A stretch of DNA of 64,000 nt from Palsa-504 sp963790065 (GTDB lineage Bacteria; Actinomycetota; Actinomycetes; Streptosporangiales; Streptosporangiaceae): positions 61,844-125,843 of the forward strand of contig CAWBNK010000011.1 of NCBI GenBank assembly GCA_963790065.1, in the 5' to 3' direction. Below the pieces are notes generated by a model. The model did not search any database. It was not told the origin of the DNA and saw nothing but the letters and a program-made list of their open reading frames with translations. Below, piece by piece: positions 42,392 to 51,394 of this stretch. Each line of letters opens with the position of its first letter. Position 1 is the stretch's first letter. The translations under genes were made by a program, and so were the position numbers.

Positions 42392-43896
42392 TCACCCCAG
42401 CGTGAACGGGTCCCTGGTGCCGCCGGTGAGCTCGACCCAGATGGCCTTGGTCACGGTGTACTCGTGCACGGCCTCGATGCCGTTCTCACGGCCCAGCCCG
42501 GACAGCCCGAACCCGCCGAACGGCACGTCCGGCCCCACCACCCGGTAGGCATTGATCCAGACCGTGCCGGTGCGCATCGCGTGCGCGACCCGGTGCGCCC
42601 GGTGGATGTCCTTGGTCCAGACCGCGCCGGCCAGGCCGTAGCGGGTGTCATTGGCCAGCGCGATGGCCTCGTCCTCGGTATCGAACGGGATCACGGCCAG
42701 CACCGGGCCGAACACCTCCTCGCAGGCCACCGTCATGGTCGGCTTGACCCCGGTCAGCACGGTGGGCTGCACGAAGAACCCGCCCAGCGCGTCGTCGGGC
42801 CGGCCGCCGGCCGCCACCGTGGCGCCCTCGCTGGCCGCGCCGTCCAGCATCGACAGCACCTTGCGGTACTGCGGCTCGGTGGCCACCGGGCCCATCTCGG
42901 TATCGGCGGCCCGCGGGTCGCCCAGCCGGATCGAGGCGGCCCGCTCGGTGATCCGCTGCACCAGGTCATCGTGCACGGCCCGGCTGACCAGCAGCCGGGA
43001 GCCGGCCATGCAGGTCTGCCCGGTGGCGGCGAACACCCCGGCCAGCACGCCGTTGCAGGCCGCGTCCAGGTCGGCGTCGTCGAAGACCAGGTGGGCCGAC
43101 TTGCCGCCCAGCTCGAGCAGCACCCCGGTGATGTTCTGCGCGGCCGCCGCGGCGACCTGCGCGCCGACCGCGGTCGACCCGGTGAAGGCGATCTTGTCCA
43201 CGTCGGGGTGCGCGGCCAGGGCCTTGCCCACCGCCGGGCCGAACCCGGTCACCACGTTGAACACGCCGGGCGGGAACCCGGCCTCGTCCATCAGCGCGGC
43301 CAGTTCGACCGCCGAGGCGGGGGAGTAGTCCGACGGCTTGGCCACCATGGTGCAGCCCGCGGCCAGCGCCGGGGCCAGCTTCCAGCACAGCAGCAGCAGC
43401 GGGGAGTTCCACGGCACGATCGCGCCGACCACGCCGGCCTGGCGCGGCGGGTGTAGACGAGGAAGTTCGGCTTGTCGCCGGGGATGGTCGTGCCCTCCAG
43501 CTTGTCGGCCAGGCCGGAGAAGTAGTAGAACCACTGCGGGATGGTCCCGAGCTGCCCGCGCATCTCGCGCAGCAGCTTGCCGGTGTCCCGGGTCTCGACC
43601 TCGGCCAGCCGGTCCGCGTCCCGCGCGATCAGGTCGGCCAGCCGCCGCATCAGGGCGGCCCGGCCGAACCCGGTCAGCTTCCCCCACGGCCCGGCCAGCG
43701 CCCGCCGGGCCGCCGCCACCGCCGCGTCCACGTCGGCCGCGTCGCCGTCCGCGGCGGACGCCCACGGCTGGCCCAGGAACGGGTCCACCGAGTCATACCG
43801 GCGCCCCGCCGCCGCCTCCACCCGGCGGCCGTCGATGAACAGCGAGTACCGCGGCCGGCCGGTGCCGGTGTCGCGGGCTTCCTCAAGCGTCGTCAA
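42392..43896 (-). pseudogene. Aldehyde dehydrogenase, one frameshift
   Basis: A TTG at 43896 behind AGGAGGAG starts TTLEEARDTGTGRPRYSLFI. The frame holds to PGDKPNFLVYTRR near 43445 and then shifts to VVGAIVPWNSPLLLLCWKLA, LLELGGKSAHLVFDDADLD and FAATGQTCMAGSRLLVSRAV (catalytic Cys), finishing GTRDPFTLG. Glu in LELGGK and the Cys are both present, and total length is about 501 codons, right for NAD(P)-dependent enzymes of the family. The single indel at a GC run could be a sequencing error; if real, the enzyme is dead. Confidence 0.85.
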
Positions 43897-44027
43897 GGCG
43901 GCTTCTCCTCCTCTGTCCCTGAATTCACCGTAACCGTATTCCGATCCCGCTGGCAGGTGTGGAGTGCCGATCGCCGGGTAATCGAAGGCAAGTTCTGGGC
44001 ACCATCTAAAGAGAAGGAAGACAACCC

Positions 44028-44195
44028 ATGGGCATCATCCTGCTCGTACTCCTGCTGGCACTGCTGCTTGGCGGGCTGGGCTTCGCGATCCACATCCTGT
44101 GGTGGATCGCCCTGATCGTCCTGGTTATCTGGCTGGTCGGCTTTGTCGTCCGGGTGGGCGAAGGTGGATCCAGAAGCCGCTGGTACCGCTGGTAA
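44028..44195 (+). CDS. Small hydrophobic membrane protein (Lmo0937/DUF5670-like)
   Basis: A 55-residue protein, MGIILLVLLLALLLGGLGFA followed by IHILWWIALIVLVIWLVGFV and a short basic tail SRSRWYRW. Two helices with an intervening His-x-Leu-Trp-Trp match the small lmo0937-type membrane proteins, often stress-induced and of unknown role. AAGGAAG lies 8 bases before the ATG, and a strong terminator follows. Confidence 0.8.
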   Translation: MGIILLVLLLALLLGGLGFAIHILWWIALIVLVIWLVGFVVRVGEGGSRSRWYRW

Positions 44196-44234
44196 CCGAG
44201 TAGCCGCGGATAATCGCGGCTGCACCGCAGCAAC

Positions 44235-44278
44235 CCGGCTCCCTGACGCCGGCCCTAGCCCGGGCGTCAGGGAGCCGG
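44235..44278. terminator. Strong hairpin terminator
   Basis: CCGGCTCCCTGACGCC (44235-44250) and GGCGTCAGGGAGCCGG (44263-44278) are a perfect 16-bp stem around a 12-base loop, 39 bases after the small membrane gene and before the hydrolase operon. Confidence 0.85.
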
Positions 44279-44348
44279 CGCTATTGTCATTACCCGCGCG
44301 GAACAGGCAACATGTGCGAGTGACCGGTGTAACGGGAGTGGAGCCCGC

Positions 44349-45092
44349 GTGAATCGGGAGATGGCCGAGCTGTGGTCGGCCGCGCTCGGCGCCGCGGGCA
44401 CGGTCATCCGCTACGGCCACTGGGGCCGCCCGGTGCTGGTGTTCCCCTCCGAGCGCGGCCGGGCCTGGGACTTCGAGAACAGCGGCATGGTCGGCGCGGT
44501 CGCCGACCTGATCGACGCGGGTCGGCTGAAGCTCTACTGTGTCGACAGCTACGACGCTGCCTCCTGGTCCAACCACGACATCCCGCTCGAGGAGCGGGCG
44601 CGCCGGCACGGCCGGTACGAGTCGTGGATCGTGGGCGACGTGGTGCCCTGGATCTACCGGGACTGCGGCGGCCCGGCCGAGGTGATCACCCTGGGCTGCA
44701 GCCTGGGTGCTTTCCACGCGGCCAACTTCGCGCTCAAGCGGGCTGACCTGTTCCCGCTGGCCATGTGCTTCTCGGGCAATTACGACCCGGCCGCGTGGAA
44801 CGGCTGGGGCGAACGGGCCAACGAGGCCTACTTCAACAATCCCCTGGACTACGTCGGCCAGCTGGCGGGCGACCACCTGGAGTGGCTGCGCGGCCAGCTC
44901 AGCCTGCTGCTGGTCTGCGGGCAGGGGCAGTGGGAGGACACCACCGGCGCCCTGCACAGCACCAAGCAGTTCGCCGCGCTGCTGGCCGAGAAGGGGATCA
45001 AGCACGAACTTGACCTGTGGGGGCCCGACGTGCCGCATGACTGGCCGTCCTGGCGCGCTCAGTTCGCCCATCACATGCCACGCTTCTGCTGA
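44349..45092 (+). CDS. Alpha/beta hydrolase (esterase-like) of an ATP-grasp/GCS2 operon
   Basis: The 247-residue protein has VIRYGHWGRPVLVFPSERGR, a nucleophile elbow in ITLGCSLGAFHAANFALKRA (GCSLG), LLLVCGQGQWEDTTGALHST and a late histidine in GPDVPHDWPSWRAQF. It resembles the esterase D / feruloyl-esterase-like group. No signal peptide. It is followed after 14 bases by an ATP-grasp gene and then a carboxylate-amine ligase, suggesting that it hydrolyses an ester or amide made or used by these ligases. Confidence 0.8.
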   Translation: MNREMAELWSAALGAAGTVIRYGHWGRPVLVFPSERGRAWDFENSGMVGAVADLIDAGRLKLYCVDSYDAASWSNHDIPLEERARRHGRYESWIVGDVVPWIYRDCGGPAEVITLGCSLGAFHAANFALKRADLFPLAMCFSGNYDPAAWNGWGERANEAYFNNPLDYVGQLAGDHLEWLRGQLSLLLVCGQGQWEDTTGALHSTKQFAALLAEKGIKHELDLWGPDVPHDWPSWRAQFAHHMPRFC

Positions 45093-45106
45093 GGAGGGAG
45101 ACTGGC

Positions 45107-46357
45107 TTGACCGGAACCAGGCACCTGATCGGGTTGCTGCTCGGCACCGAAGACGACTGGCCGTCCGCGTTCGAGGAAATCGTGCGCCGGCTGGGCCCGG
45201 TGACCGGACCGGACGGCAGCCAGCACGCCTTCGACGTCGAGCGGCTCACCATCGAGCCGTTCAGCCTGCGGGCCCGGCCGCGCTACAACCTGGTCATCGA
45301 CCGGCTCGCGTACTGGTACTACCACCCGCGGGAGTGGCTGAAGAAGGTCGCCCTGATGGACGGGGTGTACTTGCTGAACAGCCCGTTCACCTTCCAGTCG
45401 ATGGAAAAGCACGCGGCCTACTGCGCGATGATGCGGCTCGGGCTCAAGGTGCCGGAGACGGTGCTGGTGCCGTACAAGAACCCGGTCGACAACTCCCGCT
45501 ACGCCTACACCTCCTCCCGCTACAACAAGTCCTTCGACCTGGACGAGATCGCCGAGCAGATCGGCTATCCGCTGTTCATGAAGCCCTATGACGGCGGCGC
45601 CTGGCGCGGCGTCACGCGCATCCGCAACCCCGCCGAGCTGCACGCGGCCTACGACGCCAGCGGCGAGATGCTCATGCACCTGCAGAAGGCCATCGACTTC
45701 GACGTCTTCGCCCGCTCGCTGTCCATCGGCGCCGAGACCATGGTCATGAAGTTCCAGCCCGACCAGCCCATGCACCAGCGCTACGCGGTGGAGCACAGCT
45801 TCCTGTCTCCCGAGGTCGGGACCGAGGTGGTCACGATCGGGCGGCTGGTCAACGCGTTCTTCAAGTGGGAGTTCAACTCGTGCGAGACGCTGGTCGCCGG
45901 CGGCGAGGTCTATCCCATCGACTACGCCAACGCCTGCCCGGACGTCGCGCTGACCAGCCTGCACTACTACTTCCCCTGGGCCATGAAGGCCCTGGTCAAG
46001 TGGTCTATCTTCGCGCTGGTGACGGACCGGAAGGCCAACCTCGACCTGGACACTGACCGGTACTTCGCGGTCGCGGACGAGCCCGCGCTGTCCTACGCGG
46101 ACAAGCTGGCCATCTACCGGAGCCTGGCCGATGCGTACTTCGACTCCGAGCGGTACTACGACTTCTGCGCCACCAGGCTGCCGCAGCTGGACCAGGTCAT
46201 GCTGGACTGGGTGACCGGCCCCGACTTCGACCAGCTGCTGATCCGCACGGTCAAGGCGGTCTACCCCGAACACGAGCACGACCAGTTCATCGCCCACCTG
46301 CGCGGGCTGATCGAGCTGTGGGTGCGCGACGAGACGGCCCGGCTGGCCATCGCCTGA
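45107..46357 (+). CDS. ATP-grasp ligase
   Basis: The 416-residue protein starts at a TTG with GGAGGGAG ahead. The ATP-grasp core includes KKVALMDGVYLLNSPFTFQS, MRLGLKVPETVLVPYKN, IGYPLFMKPYDGGAWRGVTR (lysine and Gly-rich loop), a lid region MHLQKAIDFDVFARSLSIGA and CETLVAGGEVYPIDYANACP with the acidic metal ligands. Such enzymes join a carboxylate to an amine or thiol through an acyl phosphate. The substrate is unknown; next door is a second, unrelated amide-forming enzyme. Confidence 0.82.
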   Translation: MTGTRHLIGLLLGTEDDWPSAFEEIVRRLGPVTGPDGSQHAFDVERLTIEPFSLRARPRYNLVIDRLAYWYYHPREWLKKVALMDGVYLLNSPFTFQSMEKHAAYCAMMRLGLKVPETVLVPYKNPVDNSRYAYTSSRYNKSFDLDEIAEQIGYPLFMKPYDGGAWRGVTRIRNPAELHAAYDASGEMLMHLQKAIDFDVFARSLSIGAETMVMKFQPDQPMHQRYAVEHSFLSPEVGTEVVTIGRLVNAFFKWEFNSCETLVAGGEVYPIDYANACPDVALTSLHYYFPWAMKALVKWSIFALVTDRKANLDLDTDRYFAVADEPALSYADKLAIYRSLADAYFDSERYYDFCATRLPQLDQVMLDWVTGPDFDQLLIRTVKAVYPEHEHDQFIAHLRGLIELWVRDETARLAIA

Positions 46358-46439
46358 CCGGTCATCGCTGGCGTGCGATCGTGAAATACGGGGACTAAAG
46401 GGATGAATGGGCTGGCCATCTCGTGGAGCGGAGACCACC

Positions 46440-47921
46440 ATGGGCCGTGACATCCAGGCGATCAAGATCAGCGGCGAGGACCGGCGCAAGTACCGGGACA
46501 AGATCCGGCGCTCGCTGGACGTGTTCGCCAGGATGCTGCGCGAGCGCCGGTTCGACGACAACTCGTCGATGGTGGGCCAGGAGATCGAGCTGAACCTGGT
46601 CGACGAAACTGGCATGCCCCACATGCGCAACGCGGACGCGCTGGAAGCCATCGCCGATCCGGCCTGGGCCACCGAGGTCGGGCAGTTCAACCTGGAGATC
46701 AACGTGCCGCCCCGCCGGCTCGAGGGCGACGCGTTCGAGGGCCTGGAGCGGGAGATCCGGGCCGACCTCAACGCCGCCGACGGCAAGGCCCGCACGGTCG
46801 GCAGCCACCTGGTCATGATCGGCATCCTGCCCACGCTGGCCGAGCACGACGTGGACGAGAGCGCCATGTCGGCCAACGAGCGCTACAAGGTGCTCAACGA
46901 GCAGATCTTCGCCGCCCGCGGCGAGGACATGCGGATCGAGATCGACGGGTCCGAGCAGCTGCTGACCCACGCCGACAGCATCACCCCCGAGGCCGCCTGC
47001 ACCAGCGTCCAGCTGCACACCCAGGTCAGCCCGGACGCCTTCGCCAACTACTGGAACGCGGCCCAGGCCATCGCCGGCGCGCAGGTCGCGCTGGCTGCCA
47101 ACTCGCCGTTCCTGTTCGGCAGGCAGCTGTGGCAAGAGACCCGCATCACGCTGTTCGAGCAGGCCACCGACACCCGGCCCGACGAGCTGAAGGAGCAGGG
47201 CGTGCGGCCCCGGGTCTGGTTCGGCGAGCGCTGGATCACCTCGGTGTTCGACCTGTTCGAGGAGAACATCCGCTACTTCCCCGCGCTGCTGCCGATCTGC
47301 GAGGACGAGGACCCGCTCGAGATGCTGGACCGGGGCGTCAGCCCGCAGCTAGCCGAGATGAGCCTGCACAACGGCACCGTCTACCGCTGGAACCGCCCCG
47401 TCTACGGCGTGGTGGACGGCACGCCGCACCTGCGGGTGGAGAACCGGGTGCTGCCCGCCGGCCCGACCATCGCCGACATCATGGCCAACTCCGCCTTCTA
47501 CTACGGCCTGGTGCGGACCCTGGCCGAGGCCCAGCGGCCGATCTGGACCCAGATGTCGTTCTCCACCGCGGAGGAGAACCTGCACGAGGCCGCCCGTCAC
47601 GGCCTGGACGCCCAGCTGTACTGGCCGGGCGTCGGCGATACGCCCGCCGCCGAGCTGATCCTGCGCCGCCTGCTGCCGCTGGCCCGTGAGGGCCTGGCCC
47701 GCTGGGGCGTCGGCCAGGCCGACGCCGACCGCCTGCTCGGCATCGTCGAGCAGCGCTGCCTGACCGGCCAGACCGGCGCCGCCTGGCAGGTCGCCACCGT
47801 CGCCAACCTGTCCCGGCGCCACAACCTCGACCGCGACGAAGCCCTGCGCCAGATGACCCAGCTCTACATCGAGCACATGCACACCAACACCCCCGTCCAC
47901 ACCTGGCCCGTCGCCCCCTGA
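46440..47921 (+). CDS. GCS2-type carboxylate-amine ligase (glutamate-cysteine-ligase fold)
   Basis: The 493-residue protein has the GCS2 core: SSMVGQEIELNLVDETGMPH (metal-binding Glu pair), WATEVGQFNLEINVPPRRL, CTSVQLHTQVSPDAFANYWN and LRVENRVLPAGPTIADIMAN. This clade forms an amide between a carboxylate and an amine with ATP. It could be a gamma-glutamyl ligase, but many members are not glutathione enzymes and actinomycetes use mycothiol instead. The ATG at 46440 has GGAGCGGAG just upstream. Operon with the ATP-grasp and hydrolase genes, after an 80-base gap. Confidence 0.85.
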   Translation: MGRDIQAIKISGEDRRKYRDKIRRSLDVFARMLRERRFDDNSSMVGQEIELNLVDETGMPHMRNADALEAIADPAWATEVGQFNLEINVPPRRLEGDAFEGLEREIRADLNAADGKARTVGSHLVMIGILPTLAEHDVDESAMSANERYKVLNEQIFAARGEDMRIEIDGSEQLLTHADSITPEAACTSVQLHTQVSPDAFANYWNAAQAIAGAQVALAANSPFLFGRQLWQETRITLFEQATDTRPDELKEQGVRPRVWFGERWITSVFDLFEENIRYFPALLPICEDEDPLEMLDRGVSPQLAEMSLHNGTVYRWNRPVYGVVDGTPHLRVENRVLPAGPTIADIMANSAFYYGLVRTLAEAQRPIWTQMSFSTAEENLHEAARHGLDAQLYWPGVGDTPAAELILRRLLPLAREGLARWGVGQADADRLLGIVEQRCLTGQTGAAWQVATVANLSRRHNLDRDEALRQMTQLYIEHMHTNTPVHTWPVAP

Positions 47922-47988
47922 CCCGCTCAGCCCCGCCTTAGCCGTCCCTCCCGTCCCTCGCATCCCATTTCCTGGGTTGATTCGGGCT

Positions 47989-48050
47989 CCGGGGTGGATT
48001 CAGTGCACGATCGTCCCCCGGATCCACCCACAAACCTGAATCCACCCCGG
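47989..48050. terminator. Long inverted repeat between convergent genes
   Basis: CCGGGGTGGATTCAG (47989-48003) and CTGAATCCACCCCGG (48036-48050) match perfectly over 15 bp. The loop contains a partial third copy (CCCCGGATCCACCC). It lies between the ends of the GCS2 gene and the opposite EamA gene and can terminate both. Confidence 0.75.
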
Positions 48051-48099
48051 AAAAGTGGTGCGGGTGATGGGTGGGGAAGGCGGGAGCGACCAAGCCGGG

Positions 48100-49119
48100 T
48101 CAGCCGGCGCCGCCGACGGCGATCAGGGCCACGCAGACGGCCGCCAGCGCCAGACCGGCCAGCCGCAGCCTGGTCAGCCGCTCGCCCAGCACGGTGCGGG
48201 CCAGCACGATCGTGCTGGCCGGGTAGAGCGAGGTGAGCACGGCGATCACGGCCAGGAACCCGTCGTGGGTGGCGTAGAAGTACAAGATGGCGCCCGCCGC
48301 CCCGGTCGCCCCGGCGATGGCCGACTGCCAGCCGGGCCACCCTCCCGGCAGCCTCATGTTCCGGGTGGCGGCCGCCGCCGCCACGGCCAGCACCAGCTCA
48401 GCGACCTGCGCGGACGCGACAGGCCACAGGCCGCTGCCCGATCCAGCCCGGTTCAGCCCGACCAGCAGCAAGGCGAAACATAGTCCGGCCACCAGGCCCG
48501 CCGCGACCCCGGCCGCCGGGCGACCTGCCGCGACCCCGGCCGCCGGGCGACCTGCCGCGACCCCGGCCGCCGCGCGGCCCGCCGAGTCCGTGGCGTCCGG
48601 ACCCGGCGCGGACGCCGCCGGACCGGGAGCCGCCGCCTGCGGGCGGGGATGCACCTCGGCCATCGCCGCCGCCGGCCCGGGCACCGGAGCGGGGCTCGGA
48701 CTGCCGCTGGCCGCGCTGGCCGAGACACCCACGATGGCGGGTAGCGCCAGCACGATCCCGATCAGCGCCAGGTCCGAGGGACGCTCGCCGAGCAGCAGCC
48801 CGGCCAGCACGGAGAACCCCGCGGTGCCGACCGAGCTGAGCGATGCGGCCACACTGAACGGGGCGTACCGGAACCCCAGGTAGAGCGCGAACGCACCCAG
48901 CGTGCTGCCCAGGCCGGCCGCCGCGCCCCAGGCGAGCGAGGCCGCGGTCGGCGCGTGGCCAGCGGCGAACGGCAGCGCCGCAGCGGTCACCACGAAGGAA
49001 GCCAGCGTGGCGAGCAGGGTCACCTGGATGACGCTGGCGGCCCTGGTGGCGAGCCCGGCGGCGAAGTCCGAGCCGCCGTAGCCGATGGCCGCGGCCAGCG
49101 CCAGCACGATGGCTAGCAT
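48100..49119 (-). CDS. EamA/DMT-family transporter with a repeat-bearing central loop
   Basis: The 339-residue protein starts MLAIVLALAAAIGYGGSDFA and has two EamA halves of about five helices each (LYLGFRYAPFSVAASLSSVG and AGAILYFYATHDGFLAVIAV). The linker between them is long and Pro/Ala-rich and holds three copies of AAGVAAGRP, coded by a 27-bp tandem repeat. Substrate unknown. Confidence 0.85.
   Translation of the reverse strand: MLAIVLALAAAIGYGGSDFAAGLATRAASVIQVTLLATLASFVVTAAALPFAAGHAPTAASLAWGAAAGLGSTLGAFALYLGFRYAPFSVAASLSSVGTAGFSVLAGLLLGERPSDLALIGIVLALPAIVGVSASAASGSPSPAPVPGPAAAMAEVHPRPQAAAPGPAASAPGPDATDSAGRAAAGVAAGRPAAGVAAGRPAAGVAAGLVAGLCFALLLVGLNRAGSGSGLWPVASAQVAELVLAVAAAAATRNMRLPGGWPGWQSAIAGATGAAGAILYFYATHDGFLAVIAVLTSLYPASTIVLARTVLGERLTRLRLAGLALAAVCVALIAVGGAG
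48500..48580. repeat. 27-bp tandem repeat (3 copies)
   Basis: GCCGCGACCCCGGCCGCCGG plus seven further bases repeats with period 27 in the linker of the EamA gene, in frame. The last copy diverges at its end. Confidence 0.85.
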
Positions 49120-49169
49120 GCCGGACCCGCCGGGCGGCAGACATGGCAGGTCATGGCGGGGGCAGAGCG

Positions 49170-49877
49170 TCAGCTCTCCCGCTTGGCGGCCGGGCTGCCG
49201 GCCGGATGGAACACCCCGAGCACCCGCAGCACGTCCGGGCCGCGGTTCTCCAGGCAGTGTGGCGTGTGCGGCGGCAGGTAGACCGAGGTGCCCGGCCCGA
49301 TCTCGGTCGCCCCGGTGGGCAGGTGCGCCACACCGTTCCCGGCCAGCACGTGCACCACCTCGTCGTAGGTGTGCTGATGCTGCGGCGCCCGGCCGGGCGG
49401 GATCAGCCCGGCGAACTGCGTGAACGTCAGCCCCTCGCTCAGCAGCACCCGGAACTCCCGGTCCCCGGTGCGCTCCGGCAGGCACTCTGCCAGCGTCGTG
49501 ACCAGCAGCTCCGGGCCGTCCGCGGGGCCGCTCGCCCGCACCGTGCAGGCCAGCACCTCCAGGTCCGGGCCGGCCTGGACCCGGTAGGCCAGCGCCGAGC
49601 CGAGCCACACGGCGGTGCCGGGTTGCAGCGCGGCGGCTCCCGGCGCGCCCGCCTCCAGCGTGCCGGACCCGCTGATCACGAACCAGGCCTCGCCCTGGCC
49701 ACCCGCGGCATCGGCCAGGACCGCGCCGCGGTCCAGCCGCACCCGGCGCTGGTGCAGGCCCCGGCAGCCGTGCCGGTCATCGAGCATCTCGGCCACCGTG
49801 ACGCCCGCGGCCACCGCCTGCCCCGGTACCTGTTCCGGCCGCCGGACCACGGCCCCGGACCCGGACCCGGCGGTCAC
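49170..49877 (-). CDS. Bicupin protein
   Basis: The 235-residue protein has two cupin halves. The first contains VSGSGTLEAGAPGAAALQPG-type glycine turns. The second has APQHQHTYDEVVHVLAGNGV with the metal-binding HxH...E and a later His in LPPHTPHCLENRG. The first half lacks a clear HxH set and may be structural. The GTG start overlaps the stop of the upstream monooxygenase (GTGA), so they are co-translated. It may be a dioxygenase, an isomerase or a sensor. Confidence 0.78.
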   Translation of the reverse strand: MTAGSGSGAVVRRPEQVPGQAVAAGVTVAEMLDDRHGCRGLHQRRVRLDRGAVLADAAGGQGEAWFVISGSGTLEAGAPGAAALQPGTAVWLGSALAYRVQAGPDLEVLACTVRASGPADGPELLVTTLAECLPERTGDREFRVLLSEGLTFTQFAGLIPPGRAPQHQHTYDEVVHVLAGNGVAHLPTGATEIGPGTSVYLPPHTPHCLENRGPDVLRVLGVFHPAGSPAAKRES

Positions 49878-51352
49878 CGGGCCACCGCCACGGCCGGCCG
49901 GGGGGCGGTGACCACGTAGGCGGCCCGGCGCGCCCGGCGGGTCCTGGCCCAGTACTCGAAGCTGAACCCCGGCCACAGCGCCCGGTTGATGCCCTCCGGG
50001 TCGAGGTACCAGCTCGTACAGCCGCCCTCGCTCCACACCGCGCGGCGCAGCCGCCGCTGCAGTTCGGAGTTATAGCGGCGCAGCGCGGCCGAACTGACCT
50101 CGATGGTGTCGGCCCGGTCCCTGGCCAGCATCCGCAGGCAGCTCATCACGTGCTGGATCTGGCTCTCGATCATGAACACCACCGAGGTGTGGCCCAGGCC
50201 CGTGTTCGGCCCGAGCAGCATGAAGAAGTTCGGGAAGCCGGCCACCGTGATGCCGCGGTAGGCTTCGACGCCCTCCTGCTTGAGCTTGTGGCCGTCGCGG
50301 CCGGTCACGTTCAGCGCGGCGACCGATTCGATGGCCTTGAAGCCGGTGGCGTAGATGATCACGTCCGCCTCGTGGGCCGTGCCGTCGGCGGTCATCAGGC
50401 CCGTCGCGGTGATCTCGGTGATGGGGTCAGTGATCAGGTCGACGTTCGGCCGCTGCAGGGCCGGATAGTAGTCCGAGGACAGCAGGATCCGCTTGCAGCC
50501 GATGGTGTAGTCCGGGGTCAGCCTGGCCCGCAGTTCCGGGTCGGCGACCTGGTGCTCCAGGTGCCGGCGGCCCATCTTCTCCAGCGGGAGCATCAGCCGG
50601 GGATCGACCGCGAAGCCGGTCGCCCGGGCCTCCATCATCCAGTAGATGGCGTTCCGCAGCGCCCGGGCGGCCAGCGGCACCGACTCGAGCGTGCCGCGCA
50701 CCCGGGGCGAGATCTCGACGTCCGGCCGCGGATGCACCCACGGCGGTGTGCGCTGGAACACCTGCAGCCGGGCCGCCTGCCGGGCCACCTCGGGTACGAA
50801 CTGGATGGCCGAGGCGCCGGTGCCGATCACCGCGACCCGCCGGCCGGTCAGGTCGTAGGAGCCGTCCCAGTGCGAGGAGTGGAAGGCCCGGCCGCCGAAG
50901 CGGGCCGCGCCCGGGATGTCCGGGTCGGACGGCACGTGCAGCGCGCCGCTGGCCGACACCACGGCGCGGGCCTGGTAGCCGCCGTCCGGGCCGGCCGCCA
51001 CGTGCCAGCGCCTGCTGCCTGAGTCCCAGTCCGCCCGCTGCACCGGGCTGCCGTACCTGATGTGCCCGTCCACGCCGTACTTGCGCGCGCACATCCGCAG
51101 GTAGTCCCAGATCTCCTGCTGCGGCGCGAACAGCCGGGTCCAGCCGGGGTTCAGCTCCCAGGAGTAGGAGTACAGCGGGGACGGCACGTCGCAGGCGCAG
51201 CCCGGGTACTGGTTGTCCCGCCAGGTCCCGCCGAGGTCGTCGTCCTTCTCCAGGACCACGAAGTCGTCGAAGCCGGCCTTCTTCAGCGCGATCGCCATCC
51301 CCAGGCCGGCGAATCCGGCGCCGGCGATGACGATACCGGTGCTAACGGGCAT
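49874..51352 (-). CDS. Flavin-dependent monooxygenase (Baeyer-Villiger type)
   Basis: The 492-residue enzyme has the FAD loop GIVIAGAGFAGLGMAIALKK, GGTWRDNQYPGCACDVPSPL, the BVMO fingerprint FGGRAFHSSHW, the NADPH loop VAVIGTGASAIQFVPEVARQ and DVIIYATGFKAIES. It should convert ketones to esters or lactones, or oxidise heteroatoms, using NADPH and oxygen. Translationally coupled to the bicupin downstream, hinting at a short oxidative pathway. Confidence 0.9.
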   Translation of the reverse strand: MPVSTGIVIAGAGFAGLGMAIALKKAGFDDFVVLEKDDDLGGTWRDNQYPGCACDVPSPLYSYSWELNPGWTRLFAPQQEIWDYLRMCARKYGVDGHIRYGSPVQRADWDSGSRRWHVAAGPDGGYQARAVVSASGALHVPSDPDIPGAARFGGRAFHSSHWDGSYDLTGRRVAVIGTGASAIQFVPEVARQAARLQVFQRTPPWVHPRPDVEISPRVRGTLESVPLAARALRNAIYWMMEARATGFAVDPRLMLPLEKMGRRHLEHQVADPELRARLTPDYTIGCKRILLSSDYYPALQRPNVDLITDPITEITATGLMTADGTAHEADVIIYATGFKAIESVAALNVTGRDGHKLKQEGVEAYRGITVAGFPNFFMLLGPNTGLGHTSVVFMIESQIQHVMSCLRMLARDRADTIEVSSAALRRYNSELQRRLRRAVWSEGGCTSWYLDPEGINRALWPGFSFEYWARTRRARRAAYVVTAPRPAVAVAR

Positions 51353-51394
51353 GGAGCGACGATAACTCAGCCGCGGCTGGCGCGCCGCGCCCGC

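Noticed and set aside
43893..45074. Minus-strand open frame of 393 codons opposite the hydrolase
   Set aside because: Shadow of the alpha/beta hydrolase and the small membrane protein gene, both of which have motifs and ribosome sites.
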